Of a stretch of 61,092 nt of DNA, positions 51,688 through 60,663 are shown piece by piece (the stretch's first letter is position 1; each line of letters opens with the position of its first letter). The notes under the pieces were generated by a model. The model did no database searches. It was not told where the DNA came from and worked only from the letters and a program-made list of their open reading frames with translations. A program made the position numbers and the translations under genes. Origin of the DNA: CAIZGX01 sp044354975 (GTDB lineage Bacteria; Bacteroidota; Bacteroidia; Flavobacteriales_D; Sanyastnellaceae); assembly GCA_044354975.1 (NCBI GenBank), contig JBIKZA010000007.1, positions 1 through 61,092 on the forward strand, read 5' to 3'.

Positions 51688-54348
51688 ATGAATCGTAAAC
51701 TCCTTCTCACCTTGTGCATTTGGCTCATTGCTCTCGCAGCTTGGGCTACACACAATCGTGCGGGAGAAATCGTTTACGAGCATGTAAGTGGCTACACCTA
51801 CAAAGTAACCATTAACACAATTACAAAAGCAAGCTCCTTTGCAGCTGACCGTCCGTTTTTAAAAATCAGATGGGGCGACGAACCTTCAGGTACAACGGAA
51901 AATCAACTCGACAGCTTAGAACGAAGCTCACAAACAATTTTAGGTTCTGGAGACGCTAAGCGAAATCAATATATCGGCTATCATACCTACTTAGGCCCAG
52001 GAGTCTACTATTTGGTCATGGAAGACCCCAACAGAAACGAAGGTGTCATAAACATTTTGAATTCTGTGAATCAAGTCTTCACGATTCAGACCATGCTCGT
52101 TATATCCCCAGCAACCGGACATAACAACTCTGTGCAGCTGTTAAAAATGCCCATTGAAGACGCTTGTCTGAATCAACCTTGGATACACAATCCCGTTGCG
52201 TTCGATCCGGATGGAGATTCCTTGGTATACTCGCTCGTGCCATGCATGGGTGCAGATGCGATAGCTCTGGCCGGCTGGTTACTACCGGACGCCAGTACTG
52301 TTAACGGTTCTGATGTTTTCAGTATTGATTCTCAAACTGGTGATGTTACGTGGGTTGTTCCGCCATTAGCAGGTGAATTCAATATTGCAATTAAAATTGA
52401 AGAATTTCGAGATGGATTATTAGTCGGGTATGTCATTCGCGACATGCAGATTACTGTTATAACCTGCAACAATCAGCCTCCTGTTATCGCTCCGCTTCCC
52501 GACTATTGCGTTGAAGCAGGAAGCACCATTCAATTCGATGTGAATGCAACTGATCCAAATGGAAACGCTGTCTTCATTAGCGCTTTCGGCGGACCATTAA
52601 CCAACGTTGTTAATGAAGCCGAATTCAATACGTTCACCGACACCTTCTATTGGAATCCGGAATGCGATGAGGTGCGCGCAACCCCATATACTGTAAGCTT
52701 TGAAGCACTCGATAACGGGTTCGTTCCATTGGCTGATATTGAGTCCGTGAACATTACCGTTGTCGCCCCTAAAGTTCAAAACGTTCAAGCCAATGCTGTG
52801 GGATCAACCGTGGGAATTTCTTGGAATCCTTCGCCATGCCTCAGTTCTTTTTCCAACTACGAATTGGCAAACGTCCGCTATTTCATTTATAGAAAACAAA
52901 ACGGATATAACTTCAACCCTTCTGATTGCGAAGTGGGTATGCCTGCTTATACCGGATTCGTTTACATTGGACAAACACTTGGCGCGAACAGCAATTTTTA
53001 CCAAGATAACGCGCCTGGATTCGGTGTTCCCTTCTGCTACCGCATTGTCACCGTATGGCCAGACGGCGCATTGAGTTACGCAAGCGAAGAGGCTTGTGTA
53101 CAGATTAAAAAGGACATTCCCGTCATTACAAAAGTGAGTATTGAAACAACAGATATTTCGGTTGGAAGTGATACCGTTTGGTGGTCACCTCCTTCACAGC
53201 TCGATACGCTCGCTTTCCTTCCTCCCTATCACTATGAATTGGAATTCGACAACAACGGAACTTGGCAAACCATTTTCGCATCGGATCCTTTTACCATTTT
53301 AAATACGGGAGATACGATTTACTACCATTCTAACATAGATACCTTCACTGCACTCAAAAAATACCGCGTGAAGTTTTATTCGAATGAAGGTGTGGTTGGA
53401 TATTCTTCGGCCGCAACTTCTCCTTGGCTTGTTGCAACGCCCATGGACAATGCCATACAGCTGAATGTACAAGGACAATTCCCTTGGATAAACTCGCGCT
53501 ATTTCATTTACAGGAAGGCGCCAGGAGAATTAATTTATTCCTTGTTGAATGAAACAACTGCACCGCAATACCTCGACACAGGTTTAGTAAACAATGCAAA
53601 CTACTGCTACAAAATTCTTACACTTGGATCATACGGTGCGCCCAATGTTCCAGACTCTTTGTACAATTTCAGTCAGGAAATATGCGCCAGTCCATACGAT
53701 TCAACTCCGCCTTGCCCACCTTTAATTTCGCAAATAAACAATTGTGAAATTCCTTCTCTTCAAATTTCCTGGAATAATATCGACCCATCTTGTTCGCAAG
53801 ACATAACTGCATACAACATCTATTATGCGCCGACAGATACCAGCCAATATTCCTTACTAGGAACCTTGAATGGCGTCAGCAACGCAGAATTCGAATTTCT
53901 TCATCCAAACGGATTGCAGAGCATCGCGGGTTGTTTCTACATTACCGCATTGGATTCATTGAACCTCTGGCCCGACGGAGAACTTCACCAGAATGAAAGC
54001 GTGCCTTCAAATGTGGTGTGCATAGACAATTGCCCTACCTATGAACTTCCAAACATCATTACACCAGATTTAGACGGATTGAATGATATTCTAAAACCCT
54101 TTCCTTATCGTTCCATTGAAAGCATTGACCTTAAAATTTTCAATAGATACGGAACGCTTCTTTTTGAAACAACCGATCCTGACATCACTTGGAATGCAAC
54201 CGATCAAAAGACGCAAAACCTTGTCAGTGCGGGAACCTACTACTACACTCTAATGGTTAACACCATTCGCCTCCAAGGCATAGTGCCTGTTTTCCATGAA
54301 GGATATATTCAAATTTTGAATGCCACACAGGCTTCACCTCAACAATAA
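51688..54348 (+). CDS. Large exported protein with FN3-like domains and T9SS type B (gliding-motility-associated) C-terminus
   Basis: An 886-residue cell-surface or secreted protein. The signal peptide is about 1-21 (LAAWA), followed by THNRAGEIVYEHVSGYTYKVT, a start common in large Bacteroidota adhesin-like proteins. A cadherin/Ig-like region with FDPDGDSLVYSLVP follows (about 160-350), then several FN3-like domains (about 365-780). The C-terminal 85 or so residues, with LPNIITPDLDGLNDILKP, LKIFNRYGTLLFET and SAGTYYYTLMVN, match the gliding-motility-associated type B T9SS signal. No catalytic domain is seen. It follows the subtilase by 36 bp. Confidence 0.87.
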   Translation: MNRKLLLTLCIWLIALAAWATHNRAGEIVYEHVSGYTYKVTINTITKASSFAADRPFLKIRWGDEPSGTTENQLDSLERSSQTILGSGDAKRNQYIGYHTYLGPGVYYLVMEDPNRNEGVINILNSVNQVFTIQTMLVISPATGHNNSVQLLKMPIEDACLNQPWIHNPVAFDPDGDSLVYSLVPCMGADAIALAGWLLPDASTVNGSDVFSIDSQTGDVTWVVPPLAGEFNIAIKIEEFRDGLLVGYVIRDMQITVITCNNQPPVIAPLPDYCVEAGSTIQFDVNATDPNGNAVFISAFGGPLTNVVNEAEFNTFTDTFYWNPECDEVRATPYTVSFEALDNGFVPLADIESVNITVVAPKVQNVQANAVGSTVGISWNPSPCLSSFSNYELANVRYFIYRKQNGYNFNPSDCEVGMPAYTGFVYIGQTLGANSNFYQDNAPGFGVPFCYRIVTVWPDGALSYASEEACVQIKKDIPVITKVSIETTDISVGSDTVWWSPPSQLDTLAFLPPYHYELEFDNNGTWQTIFASDPFTILNTGDTIYYHSNIDTFTALKKYRVKFYSNEGVVGYSSAATSPWLVATPMDNAIQLNVQGQFPWINSRYFIYRKAPGELIYSLLNETTAPQYLDTGLVNNANYCYKILTLGSYGAPNVPDSLYNFSQEICASPYDSTPPCPPLISQINNCEIPSLQISWNNIDPSCSQDITAYNIYYAPTDTSQYSLLGTLNGVSNAEFEFLHPNGLQSIAGCFYITALDSLNLWPDGELHQNESVPSNVVCIDNCPTYELPNIITPDLDGLNDILKPFPYRSIESIDLKIFNRYGTLLFETTDPDITWNATDQKTQNLVSAGTYYYTLMVNTIRLQGIVPVFHEGYIQILNATQASPQQ

Positions 54349-54351
54349 AAT

Positions 54352-54948
54352 ATGTTTACTGGAATTATAGAATCGCTCGGAGAAATTGTAAAAACGGAAA
54401 CCGTTGGAACCAATTTAGAACTCTGGCTTTCGTGCGATTTTACCAACGAACTTAAAGTAGATCAAAGTCTTGCGCACAATGGAATTTGCTTGACTGTGGT
54501 TGAAATAATCGAAAGCAAATATCGTGTTACCGCTATCGATGAAACCATTCAGAAAACTACAATTGGTAGTTGGAAGGAAGGGGATAAAGTTAATCTTGAA
54601 AGATGCGTAAAGGTGGGCGATCGCTTAGACGGACATAACGTTCAAGGGCATGTTGATGTGATTGGAAAATGTATTTCCAGTTCGGAACATGACGGTAGTT
54701 GGAAATTCACTTTTGAATATTCACCGAAAGAACTCGGACACATCACTGTGCCGAAAGGCAGCATTGCCGTTAACGGCGTAAGCCTTACTGTTGTTGACAG
54801 TTCGAAGACTTCGTTCTCGGTGGCTATTATTCCATTCACCTTCGAACACACCACTTTTCAGTTCATTGAAAATGGAACCATTGTGAATTTAGAATTCGAT
54901 ATTATGGGGAAGTATGTGGCCGCGTATATGGCTGCACTATCTTCGTAA
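54352..54948 (+). CDS. ribE: Riboflavin synthase, alpha subunit
   Basis: Dismutates two 6,7-dimethyl-8-ribityllumazine molecules to riboflavin. The 198-residue protein has the two repeated lumazine-binding halves. The first starts MFTGIIESLGEI with HNGICLTVVE, the second has GHNVQGHVDVIG with VNGVSLTVVD. The start is 3 bp after the preceding gene, leaving no room for an FMN riboswitch. polA starts one base after its stop. Confidence 0.96.
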   Translation: MFTGIIESLGEIVKTETVGTNLELWLSCDFTNELKVDQSLAHNGICLTVVEIIESKYRVTAIDETIQKTTIGSWKEGDKVNLERCVKVGDRLDGHNVQGHVDVIGKCISSSEHDGSWKFTFEYSPKELGHITVPKGSIAVNGVSLTVVDSSKTSFSVAIIPFTFEHTTFQFIENGTIVNLEFDIMGKYVAAYMAALSS

Positions 54949-54949
54949 C

Positions 54950-57751
54950 ATGATATCTTCAGTACACGAAAAAAAACTATTTCTTCTCGACGCTTACGCA
55001 CTCATTTTCCGTTCTTACTACGCATTCATTCGCACGCCACGAATCAATAGCAAAGGACTAAACACTGGAGCCATGTTCGGATTCACGAACACGCTTCTCG
55101 ATATCCTGAACAACGAAAAACCTTCGCACATAGCTGTTGTATTCGACGCGCCTGAACAAACCTTGCGCGAAATCGATTACGAGGCATACAAAGCCAATCG
55201 TTCTGAAACGCCTGAAGACATTAAGCTCTCAGTTCCTTACATCAAAAAAATTGTCGAGGCCTTCAATATTCCTATGCTCATTGCCCCCGGTTACGAAGCC
55301 GACGACATCATTGGCACGCTAGTTAAAAAAGCTGAAGAAAAAGGCTTTCATACCTACATGATGACCCCCGATAAAGACTATGGTCAACTGGTGAGCGACA
55401 AGTCATTTATCTACAAACCCGGCTACCAAGGCGGAAAAGCAGAGATTTTAGGAGAAGCTGAAGTCTGCGCAAAGTTCAATATTCAAAACGTAAGTCAGGT
55501 TATTGATTTACTTGGAATGATGGGCGATGCTGTAGATAACATTCCTGGACTACCGGGCATTGGTGAAAAAACAGCTTCTAAACTTTTAGCTGAATTCGGA
55601 TCATTGGAAGGTTTACTAGCTAACACAGATAAACTGAAAGGCAAGCAAAAAGAAAACGTGGAGAACTTTCGCGAGCAAGGTATTCTTTCGAAGAAGCTAG
55701 CCACCATTATGCTCGATGCGCCTACTCCGTTCGACGAAGAAGCATTAAAGGTGAGCGAAATAAACAAAGACGCCATTCGTGAAGTTTTCGAAGAACTAGA
55801 ATTCCGTCAGTTAATCAAACGTGTCTTGAACGAAGAACCTATTGCAAGTGCGACAGCAAGTCCTGCTTCAAACAGTAACTCGGTTCCCGATTTATTTTCT
55901 TCAGCCGGTGAAGAAGTTGAAATTCCAACTACACCGAAAAACACACTTGAAAATGTTCCTCATGAATATTTCATGGCTACTTCTGAACAGGAACTACAAT
56001 CATTAATTTTAGAATTGCAGCGTGCGGCAATCTTTAGCTTCGACACCGAAACTTCAGATCTAGAGCCACATTCAGCGTATTTAGTTGGACTTTCTTTCAG
56101 CACGAAAACACATACCGGTTGGTATGTTCCTATCTCTTCGAACTTCGAAGAAGCACAAAAGCAATTGGAAATTTTCAAAGAGATTTTCTCCGACACTTCG
56201 AAAACTCTTGTCGCTCAGAACTACAAGTTCGATTTCAAGATGATGAAGAAATATGGAACGAAGATTCAAAATAAAATCTTCGATACCATGCTCGCTCACT
56301 ACGTGATCAATGCCGACGGAAAACATGGCATGGATGCGTTGAGTGAAAAGTACTTGAACTACAAACCCGTTTCCATTGAATCGTTGATTGGTCCGAAAGG
56401 GAAAAATCAAAATTCCATGGCCCATCTTCCTGCGGAAAGCATTAAAGATTATGCAGCAGAAGATGCAGACGTTACGCTTCAACTTGCCGAGATTTTCATG
56501 CCTGAATTGGAAAAGCAAGGAACCACTTCCGTTTTAGAAAACATTGAAATTCCTCTCATTGAAGTTCTTGCGAACATGGAGTGGGAAGGTATCCGCGTTG
56601 ACAAAGATTTCTTGAACGCATACAGCGTTGAGCTTGGAAAAGAGCTCGACATCATTGAGGAAAAAATTACGGAGCTTGCCGGAGAGAAGTTCAATTTAGA
56701 TTCACCTAAACAATTGGGTGTTATTCTTTTCGAGAAATTGAAAATAACTACCGAGATGAAGAAGACGAAGACCGGACAATACAGCACCGGTGAAGATGTA
56801 CTTCAACGTTATTTACACACACATGAAATTGTTCCGTTAATTCTCGATTACCGTGAATTGCGCAAATTGAAAAGTACGTATATCGATACACTTCCAAACA
56901 TGATTAATCCAATCACCGGACGTGTTCACACCAACTTCATGCAAGCAGTTGCAGCAACCGGACGTTTGAGCAGCAATCAGCCCAACTTGCAGAACATTCC
57001 CATTCGCACTTCACGCGGAAAAGAAATTCGAAAAGCATTTGTTGCCCGCGACGAGAATCACGTCTTAGTAAGTGCCGATTATTCTCAAGTTGAATTGCGC
57101 ATTATTGCGGCACTCAGCGGAGATAAAAACATGATCGAAGCGTTTCAACAAGGTGAAGACATTCACAAAGCGACGGCCTCCAAAGTGTTCGACGTTCCTT
57201 TGGAAGAAGTAACGAAGGATATGCGAAGCAAAGCGAAGGCTGTCAACTTTGGAATTATATACGGCCAGGGTCCATTCGGATTGGCGCAACAGTTGGGCAT
57301 TTCAAGAACCGAAGCCAAAAACATCATTGAAGCGTATTACACGCAATTCGCAGCGCTGAAGACCTACCAACACCAAGCGGTAGAGGATTGTCGCGCCAAG
57401 GGCTTCGTTGAGACTGTACTCGGGCGCAGACGTTTCCTTCCAGACATCAGTGCTTCAAATGCTATTTCAAGAAGCTTCGCTGAACGAAATGCTGTGAATG
57501 CTCCCATTCAAGGTTCGGCAGCCGATGTGATTAAAGTGGCCATGGTGAAAATTCAAACTGCATTGAAACTTGCAAATTTGAAAACTAGGATGGTTCTTCA
57601 AGTTCACGATGAATTACTCTTTGATACACCAAGAGAAGAAATAGACCAAGTATTTAATCTGGTGAAACATGAAATGGAGAATGCGGTGAAGCTTTCTGTG
57701 CTTTTGGATGTAGAGATTCAAGCTGGAAACAATTGGCTCGAAGCTCACTAA
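54950..57751 (+). CDS. polA: DNA polymerase I
   Basis: A repair and Okazaki-fragment-processing polymerase. From the ATG at 54950 the protein has 933 residues; the in-frame region upstream lies inside ribE. The 5' nuclease domain (about 1-300) starts KKLFLLDAYALIFRSYYAF, with YEADDIIG and DNIPGLPGIGEKTA. The 3'-5' exonuclease domain (about 345-515) keeps its acidic residues (FSFDTETSDLEP, NYKFDFKMM, YAAEDADVT), so proofreading is probably active. The polymerase domain has VSADYSQVELRIIAALSGD, RSKAKAVNFGIIYG and LQVHDELLF. Confidence 0.97.
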   Translation: MISSVHEKKLFLLDAYALIFRSYYAFIRTPRINSKGLNTGAMFGFTNTLLDILNNEKPSHIAVVFDAPEQTLREIDYEAYKANRSETPEDIKLSVPYIKKIVEAFNIPMLIAPGYEADDIIGTLVKKAEEKGFHTYMMTPDKDYGQLVSDKSFIYKPGYQGGKAEILGEAEVCAKFNIQNVSQVIDLLGMMGDAVDNIPGLPGIGEKTASKLLAEFGSLEGLLANTDKLKGKQKENVENFREQGILSKKLATIMLDAPTPFDEEALKVSEINKDAIREVFEELEFRQLIKRVLNEEPIASATASPASNSNSVPDLFSSAGEEVEIPTTPKNTLENVPHEYFMATSEQELQSLILELQRAAIFSFDTETSDLEPHSAYLVGLSFSTKTHTGWYVPISSNFEEAQKQLEIFKEIFSDTSKTLVAQNYKFDFKMMKKYGTKIQNKIFDTMLAHYVINADGKHGMDALSEKYLNYKPVSIESLIGPKGKNQNSMAHLPAESIKDYAAEDADVTLQLAEIFMPELEKQGTTSVLENIEIPLIEVLANMEWEGIRVDKDFLNAYSVELGKELDIIEEKITELAGEKFNLDSPKQLGVILFEKLKITTEMKKTKTGQYSTGEDVLQRYLHTHEIVPLILDYRELRKLKSTYIDTLPNMINPITGRVHTNFMQAVAATGRLSSNQPNLQNIPIRTSRGKEIRKAFVARDENHVLVSADYSQVELRIIAALSGDKNMIEAFQQGEDIHKATASKVFDVPLEEVTKDMRSKAKAVNFGIIYGQGPFGLAQQLGISRTEAKNIIEAYYTQFAALKTYQHQAVEDCRAKGFVETVLGRRRFLPDISASNAISRSFAERNAVNAPIQGSAADVIKVAMVKIQTALKLANLKTRMVLQVHDELLFDTPREEIDQVFNLVKHEMENAVKLSVLLDVEIQAGNNWLEAH

Positions 57752-57831
57752 TTACATAATAACCAAATGATATTGTAACTATATTCGCATTAGGTGCGTA
57801 CCAATGTGCTGTAACAATCAATTACTATCAA

Positions 57832-58752
57832 ATGATTAAAAAATACCTCTCCCTCACTGCCATCGTCAGTGTATGCATTGGCAGCCTTGCGTTGGTTGCC
57901 TGCGGCAGAAGTGAAAAAACTACCGATAACAAAGCCCCTCTCGAATCTGGGGCGAGTGAATTAACCAACAAAGACGAATTCTTCAAAGACCGCGAGCAAG
58001 CGTTGAAGCAAATCTTCTTTAGCATTCCGGCTCCTATTGAAATGGCCGATATGATTAAAGATGCCGGATTCAGTTTCGATAAGGCCATGCTGAACTCGGT
58101 AGATAAAGTTGCGAAATATGTCGACGAAGAAAATCGCGCAATCAATCTCGGAATCTATGCTGCAGATTTAAGCTACAGCACTGTATTTGAACAGAAGCAA
58201 GAATCTGTAAACTACTTAGCCGCTTCAAAAACGTTAGCTAGTGCGTTGGGAATCGAAGGTGCTTTGGATGAGAAATTCATGGAGCGCGTGCAAAAAAATC
58301 AGAATAACAAAGACTCACTTTTAAATTACGTGACGCTTTCTTATCAAAATGTAAATGCATATTTGAAAGAAGGTAAACGCACTGACGTAAGTGCACTTAT
58401 CGTTTCTGGAGCATGGATTGAAACACTTTATTTATCCACGCAATACGCAGGGAAGAAAGGTGAAAAAGCCATGAAGCAACGCGTTGCAGAACAAATATAT
58501 TCTCTTGATCAGTTGGTAACCTACTTGAACTTATTTGCCACTAGCGATCGCGTGTATCATATGAAAGAAGATCTTACCCGACTACAAGCCATTTACAAAG
58601 ATGTCATTGTCGTTAAAGGTGAAACTTCGGTTGAAAAAGATGGCAATGGAGTAACATCAATTGGCAGTACAGAAACAGTTACCATGAGCGATGCGACTCT
58701 TGCTAAAATAGCGGCAGAAACTGTTGTCATTCGTAACAAATACATTCAATAA
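57832..58752 (+). CDS. Lipoprotein of unknown function
   Basis: A 306-residue exported lipoprotein: the signal peptide ends in the lipobox LVAC with the lipid-modified Cys24, followed by a polar linker. The mature part is almost entirely helical, with recurring segments such as INLGIYAADLSYSTVFEQ and ALIVSGAWIETLYLSTQYAGKKG. No enzymatic motif is seen. I do not recognise a named family, though the pattern is common among Bacteroidota hypothetical lipoproteins. An imperfect -7 box (TATATTCG at 57780) precedes it. A small exported protein gene follows after 17 bp. Confidence 0.8.
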   Translation: MIKKYLSLTAIVSVCIGSLALVACGRSEKTTDNKAPLESGASELTNKDEFFKDREQALKQIFFSIPAPIEMADMIKDAGFSFDKAMLNSVDKVAKYVDEENRAINLGIYAADLSYSTVFEQKQESVNYLAASKTLASALGIEGALDEKFMERVQKNQNNKDSLLNYVTLSYQNVNAYLKEGKRTDVSALIVSGAWIETLYLSTQYAGKKGEKAMKQRVAEQIYSLDQLVTYLNLFATSDRVYHMKEDLTRLQAIYKDVIVVKGETSVEKDGNGVTSIGSTETVTMSDATLAKIAAETVVIRNKYIQ

Positions 58753-58769
58753 AAAATTCAGCAGATATC

Positions 58770-59195
58770 ATGAAAGCATATAAAATTCTCCTGTTCTTAT
58801 TGGTCTTTATTCCTTCATTCGCATCGGCGCAATGTAAGCCTTTCACCAAAAATAAAGTCCTTCCAAAATTGAATGGGTACGTTCAAAACGACAGTTACAA
58901 CTCAGCACAAATGGCCCCTGGCGAAGACGCTGAACTAATGGTAACCTTCTTCGGTGGTCGCGATTATCGCTTGTTAGTTGTAGCGCACCCGATCCTTGGT
59001 GATGTTGAATTCACAGTAAATGATATCAACGGGAAGCAGATCTACACAAACAAAGACGCGCAAGACAAGGAAGCCTTTGAATTCAAAATGAAAAACACGC
59101 AACAGCTTGTCATTAAAATTAAAGTTCCCGAGCAAAAAGAAGCGGTGGTTCAACACATCGGATGTATCAGTATTGTTTCTGGATTCAAGCAATAA
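58770..59195 (+). CDS. Small exported protein of unknown function
   Basis: A 141-residue protein with a signal peptide (about 1-20, ending FASAQ). The mature part looks strand-rich (AELMVTFFGGRDYRLLVVAHP, DVEFTVNDINGKQIYTNKD) with Cys22 near the N-terminus and Cys132 near the C-terminus, which could form a disulfide. Not recognised. It follows the lipoprotein gene by 17 bp and is followed by a strong terminator, so the two form a short operon. Confidence 0.75.
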   Translation: MKAYKILLFLLVFIPSFASAQCKPFTKNKVLPKLNGYVQNDSYNSAQMAPGEDAELMVTFFGGRDYRLLVVAHPILGDVEFTVNDINGKQIYTNKDAQDKEAFEFKMKNTQQLVIKIKVPEQKEAVVQHIGCISIVSGFKQ

Positions 59196-59213
59196 GAAAC
59201 GAATCAACCATTT

Positions 59214-59240
59214 AAAAGCCGCATCTGCGGCTTTTTTTTA
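59214..59240 (+). terminator. Intrinsic terminator of the lipoprotein operon
   Basis: Stem AAAAGCCGC (59214-59222) and GCGGCTTTT (59227-59235) with loop ATCT, followed by T's to 59239. The A-run on the left arm would let it serve the convergent minus-strand PAP2 gene as well. Confidence 0.9.
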
Positions 59241-59244
59241 TGAC

Positions 59245-59898
59245 TTAAAATGAAGGTGTGATAAGCAAAGAACTCTGTTTTTTCCTAGAATCCATTTTCT
59301 TCCAAAACCAGTTATTGATGTAATAGGAAGCAAATGCACTCGCTGTCCCTACAACCGCTCCGCTCAAGATGTCTGTCGGGTAATGCACACCCAAATGCAT
59401 GCGTGAGTAAGCGATTCCACAGGCATACATGTAAGCAGGAACAACTACATACCAATTCGGCTTCACCAACACGCAACTCGTTGCCCATTGAAATGCAGAA
59501 CTCGTGTGTCCAGACGGAAATGATAAACTTCCAGCATGGGTCTTTTTATAAATCAAATCACCATGTGAAACAAAAGGACGAGGCCTTGCGATTCCGTATT
59601 TCATTGCTACGGTAATGAAGCCATTCAAAGCCAAGCCGCCCGCCATGCCCACAAACTGTCTTTTTAAAAATTCATCTTTTTTCAAAACGCCTACAGTACC
59701 TAACAACAATGGGGTTCCAACGGTGACGTATGTAATGCTGTTCGTATATGCTTCCCAAAAGCGATCCGATTTTTCAGGTCCGCCATTGATCTTCGCCAAG
59801 AGATTCAAATCCCAAGCGGCTTGACCATTCGACTTAAAACAAAAAAGCACCAAGAGCAATACGAGCGCTTGGTGCTTCAAAGAATTTTGTATCATCAA
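59245..59898 (-). CDS. PAP2 family phosphatase
   Basis: A 217-residue membrane phosphatase with an N-terminal signal-like segment (about 7-25) and several hydrophobic helices. The three PAP2 motifs are in order: KYGIARPRP (about 115), SFPSGHTSSAF (about 135-145) and SRMHLGVHYPTD (about 175). These enzymes dephosphorylate undecaprenyl diphosphate, phosphatidic acid or lipid A; which one is not clear here. Its start overlaps the sdhB stop by 4 bp, an odd partner for respiratory genes. Confidence 0.92.
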   Translation of the reverse strand: MMIQNSLKHQALVLLLVLFCFKSNGQAAWDLNLLAKINGGPEKSDRFWEAYTNSITYVTVGTPLLLGTVGVLKKDEFLKRQFVGMAGGLALNGFITVAMKYGIARPRPFVSHGDLIYKKTHAGSLSFPSGHTSSAFQWATSCVLVKPNWYVVVPAYMYACGIAYSRMHLGVHYPTDILSGAVVGTASAFASYYINNWFWKKMDSRKKQSSLLITPSF

Positions 59899-60662
59899 TT
59901 TTCTGGTTTCACGCTAGCAGAAAGATACTCTCTGTTCATGCGTGCAATGTTTTCAATGCTAATGCTCTTCGGACATTGCACCTCGCAAGCACCAATGTTG
60001 CTGCAATTTCCAAATCCTTCTTCATCCATTGTCTTCACCATATTCAATACACGCTCTTTGCGCTCCGGATGTCCTTGTGGCAACAAAGCGAATTGAGAAA
60101 CCTTAGCACTCACGAATAACATAGCAGAGCTGTTCGGACACGTTGCCACGCAAGCACCGCAACCGATGCAAGTTGCAGCATCAAACGCTTTATCTGCATC
60201 GTCTTTCGGAATTGGAATCGCATTCGCATCCATCGTTCTTCCTGAAGTATTCACAGAAACGAATCCTCCCGATTGAATAATACGATCGAACGCTGCGCGG
60301 TCCACCATCAAGTCTTTTACGACTGGGAAGCCTTCAGCTCTCCACGGTTCAATGTAAATCGTATCTCCATCCTTGAACGAACGCATGTGTAATTGACAGG
60401 TCGTAACACCACGGTTTGGACCGTGCGCTTCACCGTTGATAAACATGCTGCACATTCCACAAATACCTTCACGGCAATCGTGGTCAAACGCAATAGCATC
60501 TTCGCCCTTGCGAATAATTTGATCATTCAACATGTCAATCATTTCTAAGAAAGACATATCCGGAGATACACCACCCAATTGGTAGTTCTCCATTTTCCCA
60601 GCAGCAGTGCTGCTAGACTGACGCCAAACTTTTAGCGTTAGGTTCATGTTTCCGTTGCTCAT
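59895..60662 (-). CDS. sdhB: Succinate dehydrogenase / fumarate reductase iron-sulfur subunit
   Basis: Electron-transfer subunit of complex II at the inner membrane. The 255-residue protein has the [2Fe-2S] ligands in CREGICGMC with a later Cys in GVTTCQLH. Then come the [4Fe-4S]/[3Fe-4S] sets in CIGCGACVATCP and NIGACEVQCPKS. The form is that of the Bacteroidota/epsilon type with a single large anchor subunit. It begins one base after sdhA and is coupled to the downstream PAP2 gene. Confidence 0.96.
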   Translation of the reverse strand: MSNGNMNLTLKVWRQSSSTAAGKMENYQLGGVSPDMSFLEMIDMLNDQIIRKGEDAIAFDHDCREGICGMCSMFINGEAHGPNRGVTTCQLHMRSFKDGDTIYIEPWRAEGFPVVKDLMVDRAAFDRIIQSGGFVSVNTSGRTMDANAIPIPKDDADKAFDAATCIGCGACVATCPNSSAMLFVSAKVSQFALLPQGHPERKERVLNMVKTMDEEGFGNCSNIGACEVQCPKSISIENIARMNREYLSASVKPEN

Positions 60663-60663
60663 C

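Noticed and set aside
54330..54360. FMN riboswitch before ribE
   Set aside because: Only 3 bp separate ribE from the preceding stop codon, and no conserved riboswitch elements are seen there.
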